A stretch of 64,000 nucleotides of DNA from Isosphaera pallida ATCC 43644 (GCF_000186345.1 NC_014962.1:4430450-4494449); one strand, 5' to 3'; positions 9,752 to 19,620 are shown, numbered from the stretch's first letter. Numbers and translations: made by a program. The notes: a model not told the origin generated them from the letters alone.

Positions 9752-12700
9752 ATGTCGGACTCAACCTACCTGGTCATACAGGGACGCCAAGGACTGGCCG
9801 ACCGGGTTGTGGCATTGGATCGTCCCACGATTCGGATTGGCCGAAGCGCCGAATGCGAGGTTCGGCTGCGGGACTCGCCCTTGGCGGAGGTTCAGGTTCT
9901 GATTCGTCGTCGAGGCGTAGACTGGATCGCTCAGCCGGTTGGTCCATCGGGTCGAGTCTGGCTGGGGGGACGGCCCTTGGAACGCCAGGAGCGTTGGACG
10001 CCCAACCTTCCGCTCAAAGTCGGTTCCCATCAGCTAAGCCTGCGAGTTGAACGCGCCGCCAACACACCGGCGGGGTCGTTCGATCACCCTATTGACCTCA
10101 ACGTGGAATCGTCCTCTGAACCCACCCTCATCTTTCCTGCCGCCGATCGACCACGCTCGACCGCCTTGCGAGCAGGCGCGGGGATCTCGATCTCCAAAGG
10201 GTCCCTCTTCTCGTCGCGTGGCTCCGCCTCCACGGCAGAACGGACCACGATGCCCACTGGATGGGCCAACCGCTGGCGCGCGCTGGGTCGAATCGAACGC
10301 GACGCCGCGGACCGCCCCGAGCCAACGTCCACCATCAAAAACGAAGTCCCGGTCAGCCGCCCTCCCGTCGCGCCGCCGACACCTTGTCCGCCTTCCCCCT
10401 TCGCTTGCGGGTCCACTTCCGTTTCGGGTTCTGGTTCCAGACCACGCCCCACGGGTCCGTCCTTCGCCGCATCCGACTTGCCGGCGTCTTCAGTCGCTCC
10501 CAGCGTGGCCGTCGCGCCACCAACACCAACTTCAATTTCCTCTGCCAAAATCGCTCCGGCGTTGAGTCCAACCGCGATTCGTCCCCCTCATCTTAAAACG
10601 CTGGAGCGTCCCACTGCGACGCTGGACTCCCCCTCGCGGCGGCCCTCGCATTTGCACGAGCCTCTCAACACAGTTCCGGTCGTGGCCCCCCCCGCCCCCC
10701 CTGTTCCGCCCCACCCCAAGGCGGCGGTCGGCGGATCGTCGGCGGCTTCGTCACCCGATCGCGGCCGTTCGGTCACGCTCGAACGGACTCCCCCGATCCC
10801 ATCCCCCCCTCCCCTGCCGCCGACGCCCTCCCCCATCCCGGTCACCCGTCCAGCAACGCCGCCGCCCCACGGCAAACTCCAAGGGAATCGCGTTCCGGCG
10901 CATCCTATCTGGCCCTCGAATCCACCGATTTCCCGAACCGCGCGGATCCAACCCGAACCGCCCCCGATCGCTTCCCCCCCGATTCCCAGGCCGCCGATTC
11001 CAACCACACCGCGCGAAAAGAGCCGCGACCCAAAAGACACCGACTCGCTTCCTATCCCCCCCTCGACCCTCAACGGGAACGCAACCACCGCGGCCGTCTC
11101 GTCCACGGGTTCGGCTTTGGCTGATACGATCAACCCGCCGACTCAAGAGGGAGCCTCGCCTCGGCGCGAGACGCTCCCCGCCGACCCAACCACCGCGCTC
11201 GTTAATGCACTTCCTCCCCTTCCTGACGACCCCGCTAGCCCGGCCACAACGCCACCCGAGACGGCGATCGACTCAAACCCCGTCCAGACCCACGAACCAG
11301 ACTTCACCACGGAACCGGCGGTTCCGGCGGAACCAACCCGACTGCTAAAAGCCTTCGCCCGCCGCTGGCGCGACTTCGCTACCCGTTCGCGCGTTTGGTC
11401 GCGGCCAGCCGATGCCCAGACCCAAACCTTGGCGACAACAACGCGGTCAGCCGCCGTCCCCGCCGAACCTCCGGCTATCTCCCCCCCGGCGGTTACGCCA
11501 ACGAACACGGCTCCCGTCGCGCCCGACCTTGAGGAGCCGATCTCTAACCCCACGGCCGCTCGCACGGTTGAGCCATCCGTGGACGAGCAAACCAGACGCC
11601 CATCACGACGTCGGGTCGCTCCCGCTCCCTCCCGCGTTCCGCAACGGGATTCTCACCCGCGAACTCGCAGCACGGCGGAGCCCAAACCACGCCCCCGGAT
11701 CGGTACAGGAGCCGAGGCTGAACTGCCCAGCGCCCGCGAGATTCTGGCAGCGTGCGGTCTAGAACATGCCCCGCGACGTCCCCGGGCCCTCATTCACGAC
11801 CCCAGTGTGTCGGTGTCTCGAGTGAAAATGGTCGCACCGATCGAACCCACCCCCTCGGACGCCCCGGAATGCTGGACGCCGCCCCTATCTGGGGCAGTGA
11901 CCTGGGCCGGCTTGGTCACGACGGCGGTTCTGGGATTGGGCGCGGTTCTGCTGACCACCGCCCAAGCACTGGTCCAGCGCGACGCAAGAGTGATCGCCAA
12001 CGCGCTGAGCCGACCTGATGGTCCCCTTTTCGGTCCTGCCCTTCTGTTAGAGATGGAGGCATGCCAACCGCCTCGGGGCATCTGGTGGCTCGATCGAGCC
12101 GACTCGGTCTATCGTCACGCCGCCGCCCTGGTTTTGGCGCGTCCGGGTTCGCCGCCCCTGGAGCAGGTGGAGGCATTGCTGTTCCAAGCAGGCCGCATCG
12201 CTCCAACCCACCCCGGCGTAAGGTTGGCGAAGGTCAGCCGAATGAACTTCCCGGGCTCGGATTCCCCCACCCCCATGCCGATCCCCGACACCCTCTTGGA
12301 CACTTTGCCCATCCAACCACGCGACCCCTCAGCCCTCACCTGGGTGGCCCAACGTTTGTGGCGTCAAGGTCGGGAGCGGGAGGCCGCCCGCGCCTTCCGC
12401 GAGGCTCTGGAGTTGGTGGTTCGCTCCGATTTGACCGGTCGAGAGCGGGAGGACCTCCCCGAACGGGACGGACCTCGGTTTGACGAGGATCCGACGGTCC
12501 GACGCTTCGAGCTGCCTGGTGAAGGAGCCTGCCGCGCGATTGTCTCGCTGCTGCTAGACAGCCACAGCCCACCGGATCGGTCCGCCAACGCCAACGCCAA
12601 CGCCTCCAGCAGCTCGAACACCAGACGCGACGCCTCAGCGAGCCATTGGCGCGCAGCCATGCCTCGGCACGCGGTCGTCTGGCTGGCCGCCGGCAAGGAA

Positions 12701-13102
12701 CTGCGAGGACGAGGCGATCCCCAAGCCGCCGAGGTCTTTGAAGAAGCAGGACGGCTGGGACGCGACGAACCCCTCAGCGGCTCCTCCAAGGCGGTCCACC
12801 ACGCCGCCGCCGCCGAGGCTCTGGCAATGGTCCGACGCTTCGAGGAGGCCGAGACGCTGTATCGCCTGGCCCTCAAGGAAACCACCCACGACGCGATTCG
12901 ACGCTCCTGGTCCTACAACCTGGCCGACATCTACTCCCGACTCAATCAAGAGGACAACCGTATGCGGGCCCTGGCCGCAGCGCGGGGACGCAACCTCAAT
13001 GAGACAATCACCCGCCGCGCCATCGAAGCCGAGCGTCAAACCCTGCCAAGGGGCGGGCTGGGAATGGCCGATCCCCCCTTCCGAGGCACGCCGTCCCGAT
13101 GA
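9752..13102 (+). CDS. Large FHA-domain membrane protein with Pro-rich linker and TPR-like C-terminus
   Basis: The product has 1116 residues. Residues 1-95 form an N-terminal FHA-type fold (TIRIGRSAECEVRL). The serine/histidine positions that bind phosphothreonine are not kept: the segment after the GRS reads LAEVQVLI with no histidine. A proline/serine/threonine-rich region of about 600 residues follows, then one membrane segment near 714-740. The C-terminal ~350 residues contain helical repeats resembling TPRs (for example FEEAETLYRLALKET). The start at 9752 is chosen because an AAGGAG lies about 10 bases upstream; the frame itself opens 13 codons earlier. It sits inside the EPS block between the Wzy-like gene and exosortase. 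Function unknown; a scaffold for envelope assembly is inferred. Confidence 0.75.
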   Translation: MSDSTYLVIQGRQGLADRVVALDRPTIRIGRSAECEVRLRDSPLAEVQVLIRRRGVDWIAQPVGPSGRVWLGGRPLERQERWTPNLPLKVGSHQLSLRVERAANTPAGSFDHPIDLNVESSSEPTLIFPAADRPRSTALRAGAGISISKGSLFSSRGSASTAERTTMPTGWANRWRALGRIERDAADRPEPTSTIKNEVPVSRPPVAPPTPCPPSPFACGSTSVSGSGSRPRPTGPSFAASDLPASSVAPSVAVAPPTPTSISSAKIAPALSPTAIRPPHLKTLERPTATLDSPSRRPSHLHEPLNTVPVVAPPAPPVPPHPKAAVGGSSAASSPDRGRSVTLERTPPIPSPPPLPPTPSPIPVTRPATPPPHGKLQGNRVPAHPIWPSNPPISRTARIQPEPPPIASPPIPRPPIPTTPREKSRDPKDTDSLPIPPSTLNGNATTAAVSSTGSALADTINPPTQEGASPRRETLPADPTTALVNALPPLPDDPASPATTPPETAIDSNPVQTHEPDFTTEPAVPAEPTRLLKAFARRWRDFATRSRVWSRPADAQTQTLATTTRSAAVPAEPPAISPPAVTPTNTAPVAPDLEEPISNPTAARTVEPSVDEQTRRPSRRRVAPAPSRVPQRDSHPRTRSTAEPKPRPRIGTGAEAELPSAREILAACGLEHAPRRPRALIHDPSVSVSRVKMVAPIEPTPSDAPECWTPPLSGAVTWAGLVTTAVLGLGAVLLTTAQALVQRDARVIANALSRPDGPLFGPALLLEMEACQPPRGIWWLDRADSVYRHAAALVLARPGSPPLEQVEALLFQAGRIAPTHPGVRLAKVSRMNFPGSDSPTPMPIPDTLLDTLPIQPRDPSALTWVAQRLWRQGREREAARAFREALELVVRSDLTGREREDLPERDGPRFDEDPTVRRFELPGEGACRAIVSLLLDSHSPPDRSANANANASSSSNTRRDASASHWRAAMPRHAVVWLAAGKELRGRGDPQAAEVFEEAGRLGRDEPLSGSSKAVHHAAAAEALAMVRRFEEAETLYRLALKETTHDAIRRSWSYNLADIYSRLNQEDNRMRALAAARGRNLNETITRRAIEAERQTLPRGGLGMADPPFRGTPSR

Positions 13103-13265
13103 CCCCAAACCTCACCCTTCGTCAGGCATTGTTTTGATTACTCATGACTTTGCTCATCTCATTTTATGCTCTGTCCGACGGGTTCGATTTCTTCGACCCG
13201 ATTCCTCGGCGCTCTGCCGCCCACCGCTCCCCGCTCGTTCGCAGGCCACGGAGGAGGCTCGCCAC

Positions 13266-14474
13266 ATGACCCGTCCCATTTCGTCCTCGGAGTCCCCCCC
13301 GACCGCCGCGGCGTCGGCGTCGTCCTCGACTTCGATCGATTCGCGCGAGATTGCCCCGTCCCTTGCCCCGGGATTAGGCGTGTCGTTGTGGGGGCGGCTA
13401 CGTGAGACCGCTGCCACCGCGGAGGGTCGAAGCGAGTTGATTCTGGCGGCGCTGGGAAGCGTGCTGCTGGCAGGGTTGTTTTGGCCGACCCTGGTGAACT
13501 TTGTGTTCATCTGGTCCACCAACGAAAACTATAGCCACGGTTTCCTGGTGCCGTTGCTTTCGCTCTATTTCGCCAACGAAGCCTCCAAGAAAGCGCGGGG
13601 CCGTCTGAATCGAAGCGGAGGGGCGACGTTGGGTTTCGGGTTGGTGGCGACGGCGGTTTTGGGCCGCTGGGCTAATGTGTTGGTGCCGATCGGCTTGATT
13701 GGTGACCTCGCCTTCCTCGTGGGTCTCGCTGGGGTGGCGACCTTGTTCCTGGGTCGGGACGGCTTGAAGCGTTACGGGTTCGCCCTGGGCTTTCTCGTGT
13801 TTATGGTGCCCTTGCCGGTGGCGCTTTATTCGGCGATCGCTTCGCCGTTGCAGTTGGCCGTCTCCAAAATCGCCGCGGGTCTGCTCAACCTGTCGGGCAT
13901 CCCGGTGCTACGCGAAGGGAACCTCATGATTTTGCCGGGGGACATCCGCATGTTCGTAGCAGAGGCGTGCAGCGGGATGCGGCAATTGACCGGGTTCCTC
14001 GCGCTTTCGGCAGCGATCGCCCATTCAGTCCAACGCCCTTGGTGGTTCAAGGCGGTGGTGGTGGCCTCGTCAGTGCCGATCGCCATGACCGCCAACGTGC
14101 TGAGGGTGATGCTCACCGGCTTCATCATGTACAAGATTGACCCGGAATTCGCGCTTGGGGCTTGGCACACCGCCGAGGGTCTGGCGTTGATGGCGGTGGG
14201 TCTGGGGTTGCTGATGCTGGAGTTGTGGGCGTTGAACCAAGCGCTGGTGTTCGATGAGCCTCCAGACCCGAAGGGTCCGGGCGACGGCGGCGCGCTGGGC
14301 GGCGGTTCGGAGCATGGGATTCGGCCCGCGCGAGCGTCAGCGACCCACCCGATGGTTACGACGTTGGCGACACCCCGCCTGGAAGGCCCCGCCGCGCTGG
14401 TTCCGGTCGCGGGACGATCGACGGTTGCCTGCCCCACCTCCGGCTCCCTACCAACCAAAGGAGTCCCCGCATGA
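13266..14474 (+). CDS. Exosortase
   Basis: Exosortases are polytopic membrane transpeptidase-like enzymes that process C-terminally tagged exported proteins, typically beside EPS genes. The 402-residue product has about eight or more hydrophobic segments. It keeps the expected catalytic triad: Cys235 in EACSGMRQL, Arg280 in ANVLRV and His301 in GAWHTAEG. The in-frame region before 13266 overlaps the previous gene and is not protein-like, so the ATG at 13266 is preferred. The 3' end overlaps the EpsI gene by ATGA. The C-terminal ~70 residues are Pro/Ala-rich and beyond the catalytic core. No protein with a clear PEP-CTERM tail was found in this window, so the substrates lie elsewhere. Confidence 0.92.
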   Translation: MTRPISSSESPPTAAASASSSTSIDSREIAPSLAPGLGVSLWGRLRETAATAEGRSELILAALGSVLLAGLFWPTLVNFVFIWSTNENYSHGFLVPLLSLYFANEASKKARGRLNRSGGATLGFGLVATAVLGRWANVLVPIGLIGDLAFLVGLAGVATLFLGRDGLKRYGFALGFLVFMVPLPVALYSAIASPLQLAVSKIAAGLLNLSGIPVLREGNLMILPGDIRMFVAEACSGMRQLTGFLALSAAIAHSVQRPWWFKAVVVASSVPIAMTANVLRVMLTGFIMYKIDPEFALGAWHTAEGLALMAVGLGLLMLELWALNQALVFDEPPDPKGPGDGGALGGGSEHGIRPARASATHPMVTTLATPRLEGPAALVPVAGRSTVACPTSGSLPTKGVPA

Positions 14475-15256
14475 CAACGACCCACCTCGACTCCGCGTCC
14501 GTGTCCGCGTCGCCCTCGGATCCCAGGACGCGCCCGACCTCACCGCGAGGGTCCGAGTCCAGCCCTCCCTCGACGCTAGGAATCCGCCACCGGGCAATCC
14601 TGGGAATGGCGATGTTGGCGATCGGCCTGGGAGGCGAACAGGCGCTGGAGGCGATGGTCGCCACCGAACGCCCCCCCCTCAAGGCGTCGCTGAGCGAACT
14701 GCCGATGACCCTGGGAACCTGGGTAGGCCGCGACGCGCCAATGGCCCCGGAGGTGATTGAGCAGTCGCAGTGCACCGAATACGTCAGCCGCCGCTACGAG
14801 GACAGCCGTCGTCCGGGCCGAGTGGTGCAACTTTGGATCAATTACTCGGAATTCGGTCTGAACATGCGGCATTCGCCGGAGATTTGCCTGCCCTCCTCAG
14901 GATGGAGCCGGGACGACTCGCGTTGCCGAGTGGAACAGGTGCGCGACCCTGGTTCGCCGGAGGGTCGCCTGACGATTTCCCTGCTGGCCTACGCCAAGAA
15001 CGAGACCCGTCAGACAGTCGGATTTTGGTATTATATCTTCGGCGAAGGCTGGTGGGAGGAATATGTGCGCGGACTTCCGATCACCAGCCGAAGCTCCCAC
15101 GGCCGCACGACCCGAGGATCGGGGATGACCGTGGAGGTCTTCGCCGACCGCGACGCCGACTCCGACGGCACTGCCGTTCATGACTTCGCCGAGGCGCTCC
15201 TGCCCGAACTGGAACGGTTCCTGCCCGACTCCCGCGCCGCCTATTTCCGTCCCTAA
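14471..15256 (+). CDS. Exosortase-associated protein EpsI (DUF3485)
   Basis: EpsI proteins accompany exosortases either as a C-terminal domain or as a separate gene. This one is separate, with 261 residues and an N-terminal membrane segment at about 42-62. The signature HSPEICLPSSGW lies near residues 137-148, preceded by a WINYSE strand and followed by a YYIFGEGWW segment, as expected for the family. Translation is probably coupled to exosortase through the four-base ATGA overlap. A role in envelope export or in assisting exosortase is inferred from family association; the biochemical activity is not established. Confidence 0.88.
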   Translation: MTTTHLDSASVSASPSDPRTRPTSPRGSESSPPSTLGIRHRAILGMAMLAIGLGGEQALEAMVATERPPLKASLSELPMTLGTWVGRDAPMAPEVIEQSQCTEYVSRRYEDSRRPGRVVQLWINYSEFGLNMRHSPEICLPSSGWSRDDSRCRVEQVRDPGSPEGRLTISLLAYAKNETRQTVGFWYYIFGEGWWEEYVRGLPITSRSSHGRTTRGSGMTVEVFADRDADSDGTAVHDFAEALLPELERFLPDSRAAYFRP

Positions 15257-15345
15257 CCCCAATCCCGATGTATCCTCGCATGTCGCCGCCGCGCCGCCCG
15301 GCCGCGACCCCGGATGGGCTTTGACGCGCCCCGGACCCCCCCGCT

Positions 15346-16374
15346 ATGAAACACGCCTTGATCACGGGCATCACCGGCCAGGATGGCTCCTACCTGGCCG
15401 AACTGCTGCTCCAACGTCCTGAGCACGACTACGTGGTCCACGGGTTGGTCCGCCGCAGCAGCAGTATCAACCGTAACCGAATCGATCACCTCACCGCCGA
15501 TCCCGCCCTCAAGGAACGGTTCAAACTCCACTACGCCGACTTGTCCGACGCCTCCAGCCTCACCCGGCTGATCCACGAGATTCAACCAGACGAGGTGTAC
15601 AACCTCGGAGCGCAAAGCCATGTTCGGGTGTCGTTCGACCAACCGATCTACACGGTGGACGTGGTGGCAGTGGGGACCCTGCGGCTGCTGGAGGCGGTGC
15701 GGGAACTTCACGCTCAGGGAATCAAGCCGGTCAAGTTCTATCAAGCGTCCAGTTCGGAGATGTACGGCTCGGCCCCGCCGCCTCAGGGACCACACACCCC
15801 GTTCCACCCCCGCAGCCCCTACGCCTGCGCCAAGCTCTACGCCCATTATCAAACGATCAACTACCGTGAAGCCTACGGGATGTTCGCCTGCTCGGGGATT
15901 TTGTTCAACCACGAGTCCCCGCGGCGAGGCGAGAACTTTGTAACCCGCAAAATCACCCTGGGAGCGGCCCGCATCAAGGAAGGTCTGCAACGCAAACTGG
16001 CGCTAGGCAACCTCGAGGCCAAACGCGATTGGGGCTTCGCGGGGGACTACGCCCGGGCGATGTGGATGATGCTCCAGCGCGACACCCCGCGCGACTTCGT
16101 GGTGGCTACCGGCGAGACCCACTCGGTCCGTGAGTTCCTCGACCTGACCTTCGGCATGCTCGGTCTGGACCCCGACGACTTCGTCGAGTTCGACCCCCGA
16201 CACACCCGACCCTCCGAAGTGGACGTGCTTCAAGGAGACCCGAGCGAGGCCCGCGAGATCCTGGGCTGGACCCCTAAGGTCGATTTCCGTGGCCTGGTCG
16301 CCATGATGGTCGAACATGACCTCGAACTGGCCCGACGCGAAAAGTACGCGCGCTCGTATATTCCGATGTCCTAA
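15346..16374 (+). CDS. gmd: GDP-mannose 4,6-dehydratase
   Basis: This cytoplasmic SDR enzyme converts GDP-D-mannose to GDP-4-keto-6-deoxy-D-mannose, the branch point to GDP-fucose, rhamnose and related deoxysugars. The 342-residue length fits the family. Visible features are the glycine-rich NADP site GITGQDGSY (8-16), the [14 protein letters not shown] loop, SSSEMYG (135-141) with the active-site Ser and Glu, the catalytic Tyr159-x-x-x-Lys163, and [15 protein letters not shown]. The gene lies 89 bases after EpsI in the EPS block and probably supplies a deoxyhexose precursor for the polysaccharide. No fucose synthase or reductase gene is seen nearby, so the final sugar is unknown. The ribosome binding site is weak. 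Confidence 0.95.
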   Translation: MKHALITGITGQDGSYLAELLLQRPEHDYVVHGLVRRSSSINRNRIDHLTADPALKERFKLHYADLSDASSLTRLIHEIQPDEVYNLGAQSHVRVSFDQPIYTVDVVAVGTLRLLEAVRELHAQGIKPVKFYQASSSEMYGSAPPPQGPHTPFHPRSPYACAKLYAHYQTINYREAYGMFACSGILFNHESPRRGENFVTRKITLGAARIKEGLQRKLALGNLEAKRDWGFAGDYARAMWMMLQRDTPRDFVVATGETHSVREFLDLTFGMLGLDPDDFVEFDPRHTRPSEVDVLQGDPSEAREILGWTPKVDFRGLVAMMVEHDLELARREKYARSYIPMS

Positions 16375-16479
16375 CACCCAGGCGAGGCGGGCCGTCGGCC
16401 CGGTCGCCCCCTAGCGTTCCGCGAATTTGATTCGAGACGCGATTCCTCTGGTTGAATCTCGAGATAGGGAGTCGTCACC

Positions 16480-17067
16480 ATGAGTCCCGCCGCCGTTTCA
16501 CCCCCGTTCGTCGTGGTGGTCTCGGGTCTGCCTCGGTCGGGCACCTCCATGATGATGAAGATGATGGAGGCCGGCGGCCTCGGGGTGATCGCCGACGGTC
16601 TCCGCGCCGCCGACATCGACAACCCCAACGGGTATTACGAATTCGAGCCGGCCAAAAAAATCAAGGAGGACGCCTCTTGGCTCAACGAGGCGACCGGCAA
16701 GGCAGTCAAAATGGTTTATCAACTGCTGTATGACCTGCCAACCGACCGAACTTACCGGGTTCTGTTCATGCGTAGAGCAATGCCCGAGATTCTGGCCTCG
16801 CAGCGCAAGATGCTCGAACGCCTGGGTCGGACTAACCCTGTCCCCGACGAGGACATGGCCCGGTTGTTTGAAAAACAGCTGGCCAAATTCTTCAACTGGG
16901 CCGCCGCGCAGCGTCACCTGACCCTGATGGAAGTGGACTACAACCGGATGATTGCCGACCCCCCCACGCTAATTGCCTCAATCAACCAATTTTTGGGCGG
17001 TGGGCTGGACGAGGCAGCGATGGCCGCCGTGGTGGACCCCAGCCTACACCGCAACCGCGCCTCCTGA
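16480..17067 (+). CDS. Sulfotransferase-family protein
   Basis: A compact 195-residue P-loop protein. The N-terminal GLPRSGTSMMMKMM (about 15-28) matches the 5'-phosphosulfate-binding loop of PAPS-dependent sulfotransferases. A strand and helix around FMRRAMPEILASQRKML (about 94-110) fits the 3'-phosphate-binding region. NPNGYYEFEP resembles the matching segment of bacterial homologues. A GGAG precedes the ATG. Its place right after GDP-mannose dehydratase suggests sulfation of the exopolysaccharide, which is an inference. The acceptor cannot be read from sequence, and the short length leaves a generic P-loop role possible. Confidence 0.75.
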   Translation: MSPAAVSPPFVVVVSGLPRSGTSMMMKMMEAGGLGVIADGLRAADIDNPNGYYEFEPAKKIKEDASWLNEATGKAVKMVYQLLYDLPTDRTYRVLFMRRAMPEILASQRKMLERLGRTNPVPDEDMARLFEKQLAKFFNWAAAQRHLTLMEVDYNRMIADPPTLIASINQFLGGGLDEAAMAAVVDPSLHRNRAS

Positions 17068-17233
17068 CCTCAACGCCGCCACGCCGCCCCTCCACCCAGT
17101 TGACATCCGCGCTTTGGAGTTCACCTTGCCAGTCGCGTTGGTTTCAACTTCGCCTCCTGGCGCGATCATGTCACCGCAGCGCGGGCTTGGTTCAACACGC
17201 TCCCTCAACATCCAAGCCTGATGGACCCAACGC

Positions 17234-17551
17234 ATGAACGGTTGGCTAATGCTCGCGGTAGCGATCGGCCTGGAAGTCACCGGCACCATCGGGATGAAGC
17301 TCTCCGAAGGGCCAACCCGACCCGGACCCACCATGCTCATGGTCCTTTCCTACCTGGGTGGCTTCGCGGCGCTCTCCATCGCGCTCAAAACTCTGGAATG
17401 AAGCGTGGCCTACGCCGTCTGGTCCGGCCTGGGATTGGCGTTGGTCACCCTTGTGGGCGTCGCAATGTTTCAGGAATCGCTCTCCCTTTGGAAAACAGGA
17501 TCGATTCTGCTGATTATCCTGGGGGTCATCGGTCTCAAGTGTCACCGCTGA
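17234..17551 (+). pseudogene. SMR-family (EmrE/SugE-like) transporter gene interrupted by one in-frame TGA
   Basis: Read through a single TGA at 17399-17401, this frame encodes 105 residues matching the small multidrug resistance family along its full length. The start MNGWLMLAV is followed by the essential membrane-embedded Glu14 (GLEVTGT), then MKLSEG, a second hydrophobic segment ending ALKTLE, the stop at codon 56, then SVAYAVWSGLG and a final hydrophobic helix. Total length fits SMR proteins (about 105-110). Family members carry an ordinary residue at the stop position. Shifting one A within the run (GGAATGAAGC versus GGAAATGAGC) would restore LEMSVAYAVW, so compensating indels or a sequence error could explain it. 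No clear ribosome binding site precedes 17234. Confidence 0.75.
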
Positions 17552-17791
17552 GGTCCACTCCATTTCCCCGCGTAAAAGTCCATCAAGAGCTCTTTCGTCC
17601 CTTTCTTTGGTCATTTTGTGGATTTCTCAAATCAAACCAAAAGGACCACTCCGATAGGTTAGAAGGGATCGGCACGATTCAGGGTTTGGCCCGGTTGCAC
17701 CATTGGGCCGCTTCGCCTGAACGGCGATCCCGCCTGGACATGTCCGCACACTTATCATTTGATGCACATCGAACCATCTCGGAGTTGACCA

Positions 17792-19480
17792 ATGAACCCA
17801 CCCCAAATCCGCGGTGAAACTAAAGGGTGTAGTGCCCAAGTCCGCGGTGGTCTCCTTATGATCCTCGCCGCGCTGGGAAGCCATCAGGGGTTCTCCCAAG
17901 TTTGGGCTCAGCAATCACCGTTTCTGTTGCCTCCCTCGATTCAAGCCAGGGAGGCCCAAGCAGGATACGTCGCCCCGGCTCATCCAGCGAGTTCATCCCG
18001 GTTGCTGCCAATTGGGAATCCGCCATCAGTCCTGATTCCACCGGATTTCCAAGTCTGGCCACCGACCGGGACGTCTCAGGGTGGTTTCGGGTCCGCTTCG
18101 GTCCCCACGCCCCATGTGATCCCGCCCACAACCGGTTTGAGCGAAACCGCCTCACCTGGTGGTCCGATGCCTTCCCAAACCCCGCCGGTCTCTTCCGAAC
18201 CCACTGAACCCAGCCAGACCACCACCCCCGACAACCTCCAAGACGATGAAGGACTTGCCCGCATCTTTGGGAATGCCGGAGCCGACGCGGCCACCAACGC
18301 CAATAACAATTTCGGAGCCGACGCGGCCGCGAACGCCAACGCCGGTACCGGCGCGGGGGCCAATCTCGGACGCGCGGAAGCCTCGATCCCCCTAATCGGC
18401 GACCAAAGCCCATTCTACGCCGCCCGACTCTTCGCTCGCTCCCCTCAATTCGTCAACGGGCGCAGCCAACTCGGGCCCGCGGCTCTGCGAGCCAACCCCA
18501 ACACCCGCGCCGCTCAACGGTTCCCTGGCCTTCCCAGTCCTCTCCCCTTTCCCAATCGTCCCACGCCGCCAGAACCACCCACACCGCTCAACTTAGACCA
18601 AGCTCAGACCACCGCAGCGCTTCTGGTCCGGCAAACCGCGCTCAAGATTGCTGACAACCAGACGCCCAAGCCGACCGATCGGATTTATTTCTCCTACAAC
18701 GTCTTCAACAACTTCAACGACCAGTTCAATCGGGCCAACCGGGTTCCAGCGTTCAACCTGGATGTGCATCACTATTTGTTTGGTCTTGAGAAAACGTTCT
18801 TAGACGAGTTTGCGTCGCTGGGTTTGCGGTTGCCCTACAACGCGATCACCTACCGGGACAACGTTGGCAATCGTCAAAGTTTTCAGGGTCTGGGCAATCT
18901 GGCGGTCTACGGTAAGCTGCTGATCGTCGAGGATTTGGCGACCGACAACGCCTTGACCCTGGGGTTGGTGATCAACACGCCGAGCGGTCCAACCCGATTC
19001 GCTGGTTCACGGCTGTTCACTGCGCCCAACGCGACCAGTCTGCAACCGTTCGCGGCGGTCTTGTACAACTTCGGCACCAGTGGGCTGTTCTACCAGGGAA
19101 TCACGGCGATCGACGTTCCGCTCGACAATAGCGACCTGCCGATCATGCTGTTCCAGGACAGCACGTTTGGCTATCGGCTCTTCAGCGGCGGCGAGGGCCT
19201 TTTGACCGCGGTGACGCCGGTGTTCGAAACGCACGTGAACATCCCCTTGAACAACCGAGGGTTCGCCTTCGACAACTTGTTAGCGACGCCCGACGTCGTC
19301 AACCTGACCTTCGGGGTTCACGTTGAGTTGGCCAGGCGTCTGACTATCTCGACCGCCTACATTCAACCCGTGACCGGACCTCGCATCTTCGACTACGAAG
19401 TGGCGGTGCTGGCGAGCCTGGACTTCGGTGGTCGGCGGGCTCCGGCTCCCCAGCCGAGCTTTGGAGGGTTGGGACGCTAA
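17792..19480 (+). CDS. Predicted outer-membrane beta-barrel protein
   Basis: A 562-residue exported protein. A hydrophobic N-terminal segment (about 21-38) ends near WAQQ, a likely signal peptide cleavage region. Residues 45-260 are Pro/Thr/Asn-rich and of low complexity, including an imperfect repeat in which GADAA is followed by Asn-rich residues (positions 18279-18350). From about 290 onward, alternating aromatic and hydrophobic strands (FSYNVFNNF, LGLRLPYN, LVINTPSG, VLASLDFGG) suggest a beta-barrel of the phenol-degradation MetA-like or porin-like type. GGAG precedes the ATG by 7 bases. A transport role is inferred; no substrate can be given. It stands alone between the broken SMR gene and an MFS transporter. 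Confidence 0.65.
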   Translation: MNPPQIRGETKGCSAQVRGGLLMILAALGSHQGFSQVWAQQSPFLLPPSIQAREAQAGYVAPAHPASSSRLLPIGNPPSVLIPPDFQVWPPTGTSQGGFGSASVPTPHVIPPTTGLSETASPGGPMPSQTPPVSSEPTEPSQTTTPDNLQDDEGLARIFGNAGADAATNANNNFGADAAANANAGTGAGANLGRAEASIPLIGDQSPFYAARLFARSPQFVNGRSQLGPAALRANPNTRAAQRFPGLPSPLPFPNRPTPPEPPTPLNLDQAQTTAALLVRQTALKIADNQTPKPTDRIYFSYNVFNNFNDQFNRANRVPAFNLDVHHYLFGLEKTFLDEFASLGLRLPYNAITYRDNVGNRQSFQGLGNLAVYGKLLIVEDLATDNALTLGLVINTPSGPTRFAGSRLFTAPNATSLQPFAAVLYNFGTSGLFYQGITAIDVPLDNSDLPIMLFQDSTFGYRLFSGGEGLLTAVTPVFETHVNIPLNNRGFAFDNLLATPDVVNLTFGVHVELARRLTISTAYIQPVTGPRIFDYEVAVLASLDFGGRRAPAPQPSFGGLGR

Positions 19481-19620
19481 GCGCGGCGGGGATGGCTGGG
19501 GGTTTGCCACCCCTCGTCGCGGGTTCGTCCGGGCTATGATTGCCTCGATAACCTCCCCCCGCCTCATCGATGATCAGCTTTCCTTCCCTCTTCACCTTGT
19601 CCATCCAAGGTTTTGACAAA

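Noticed and set aside
12738-13265. N-terminal extension of exosortase
   Set aside because: The region overlaps the FHA/TPR gene and is not membrane-like; the ATG at 13266 gives a normal exosortase.
18279-18350. CRISPR-like or regulatory repeat in the outer-membrane protein gene
   Set aside because: It is an imperfect in-frame repeat coding for Ala/Asn-rich residues, with only two copies.
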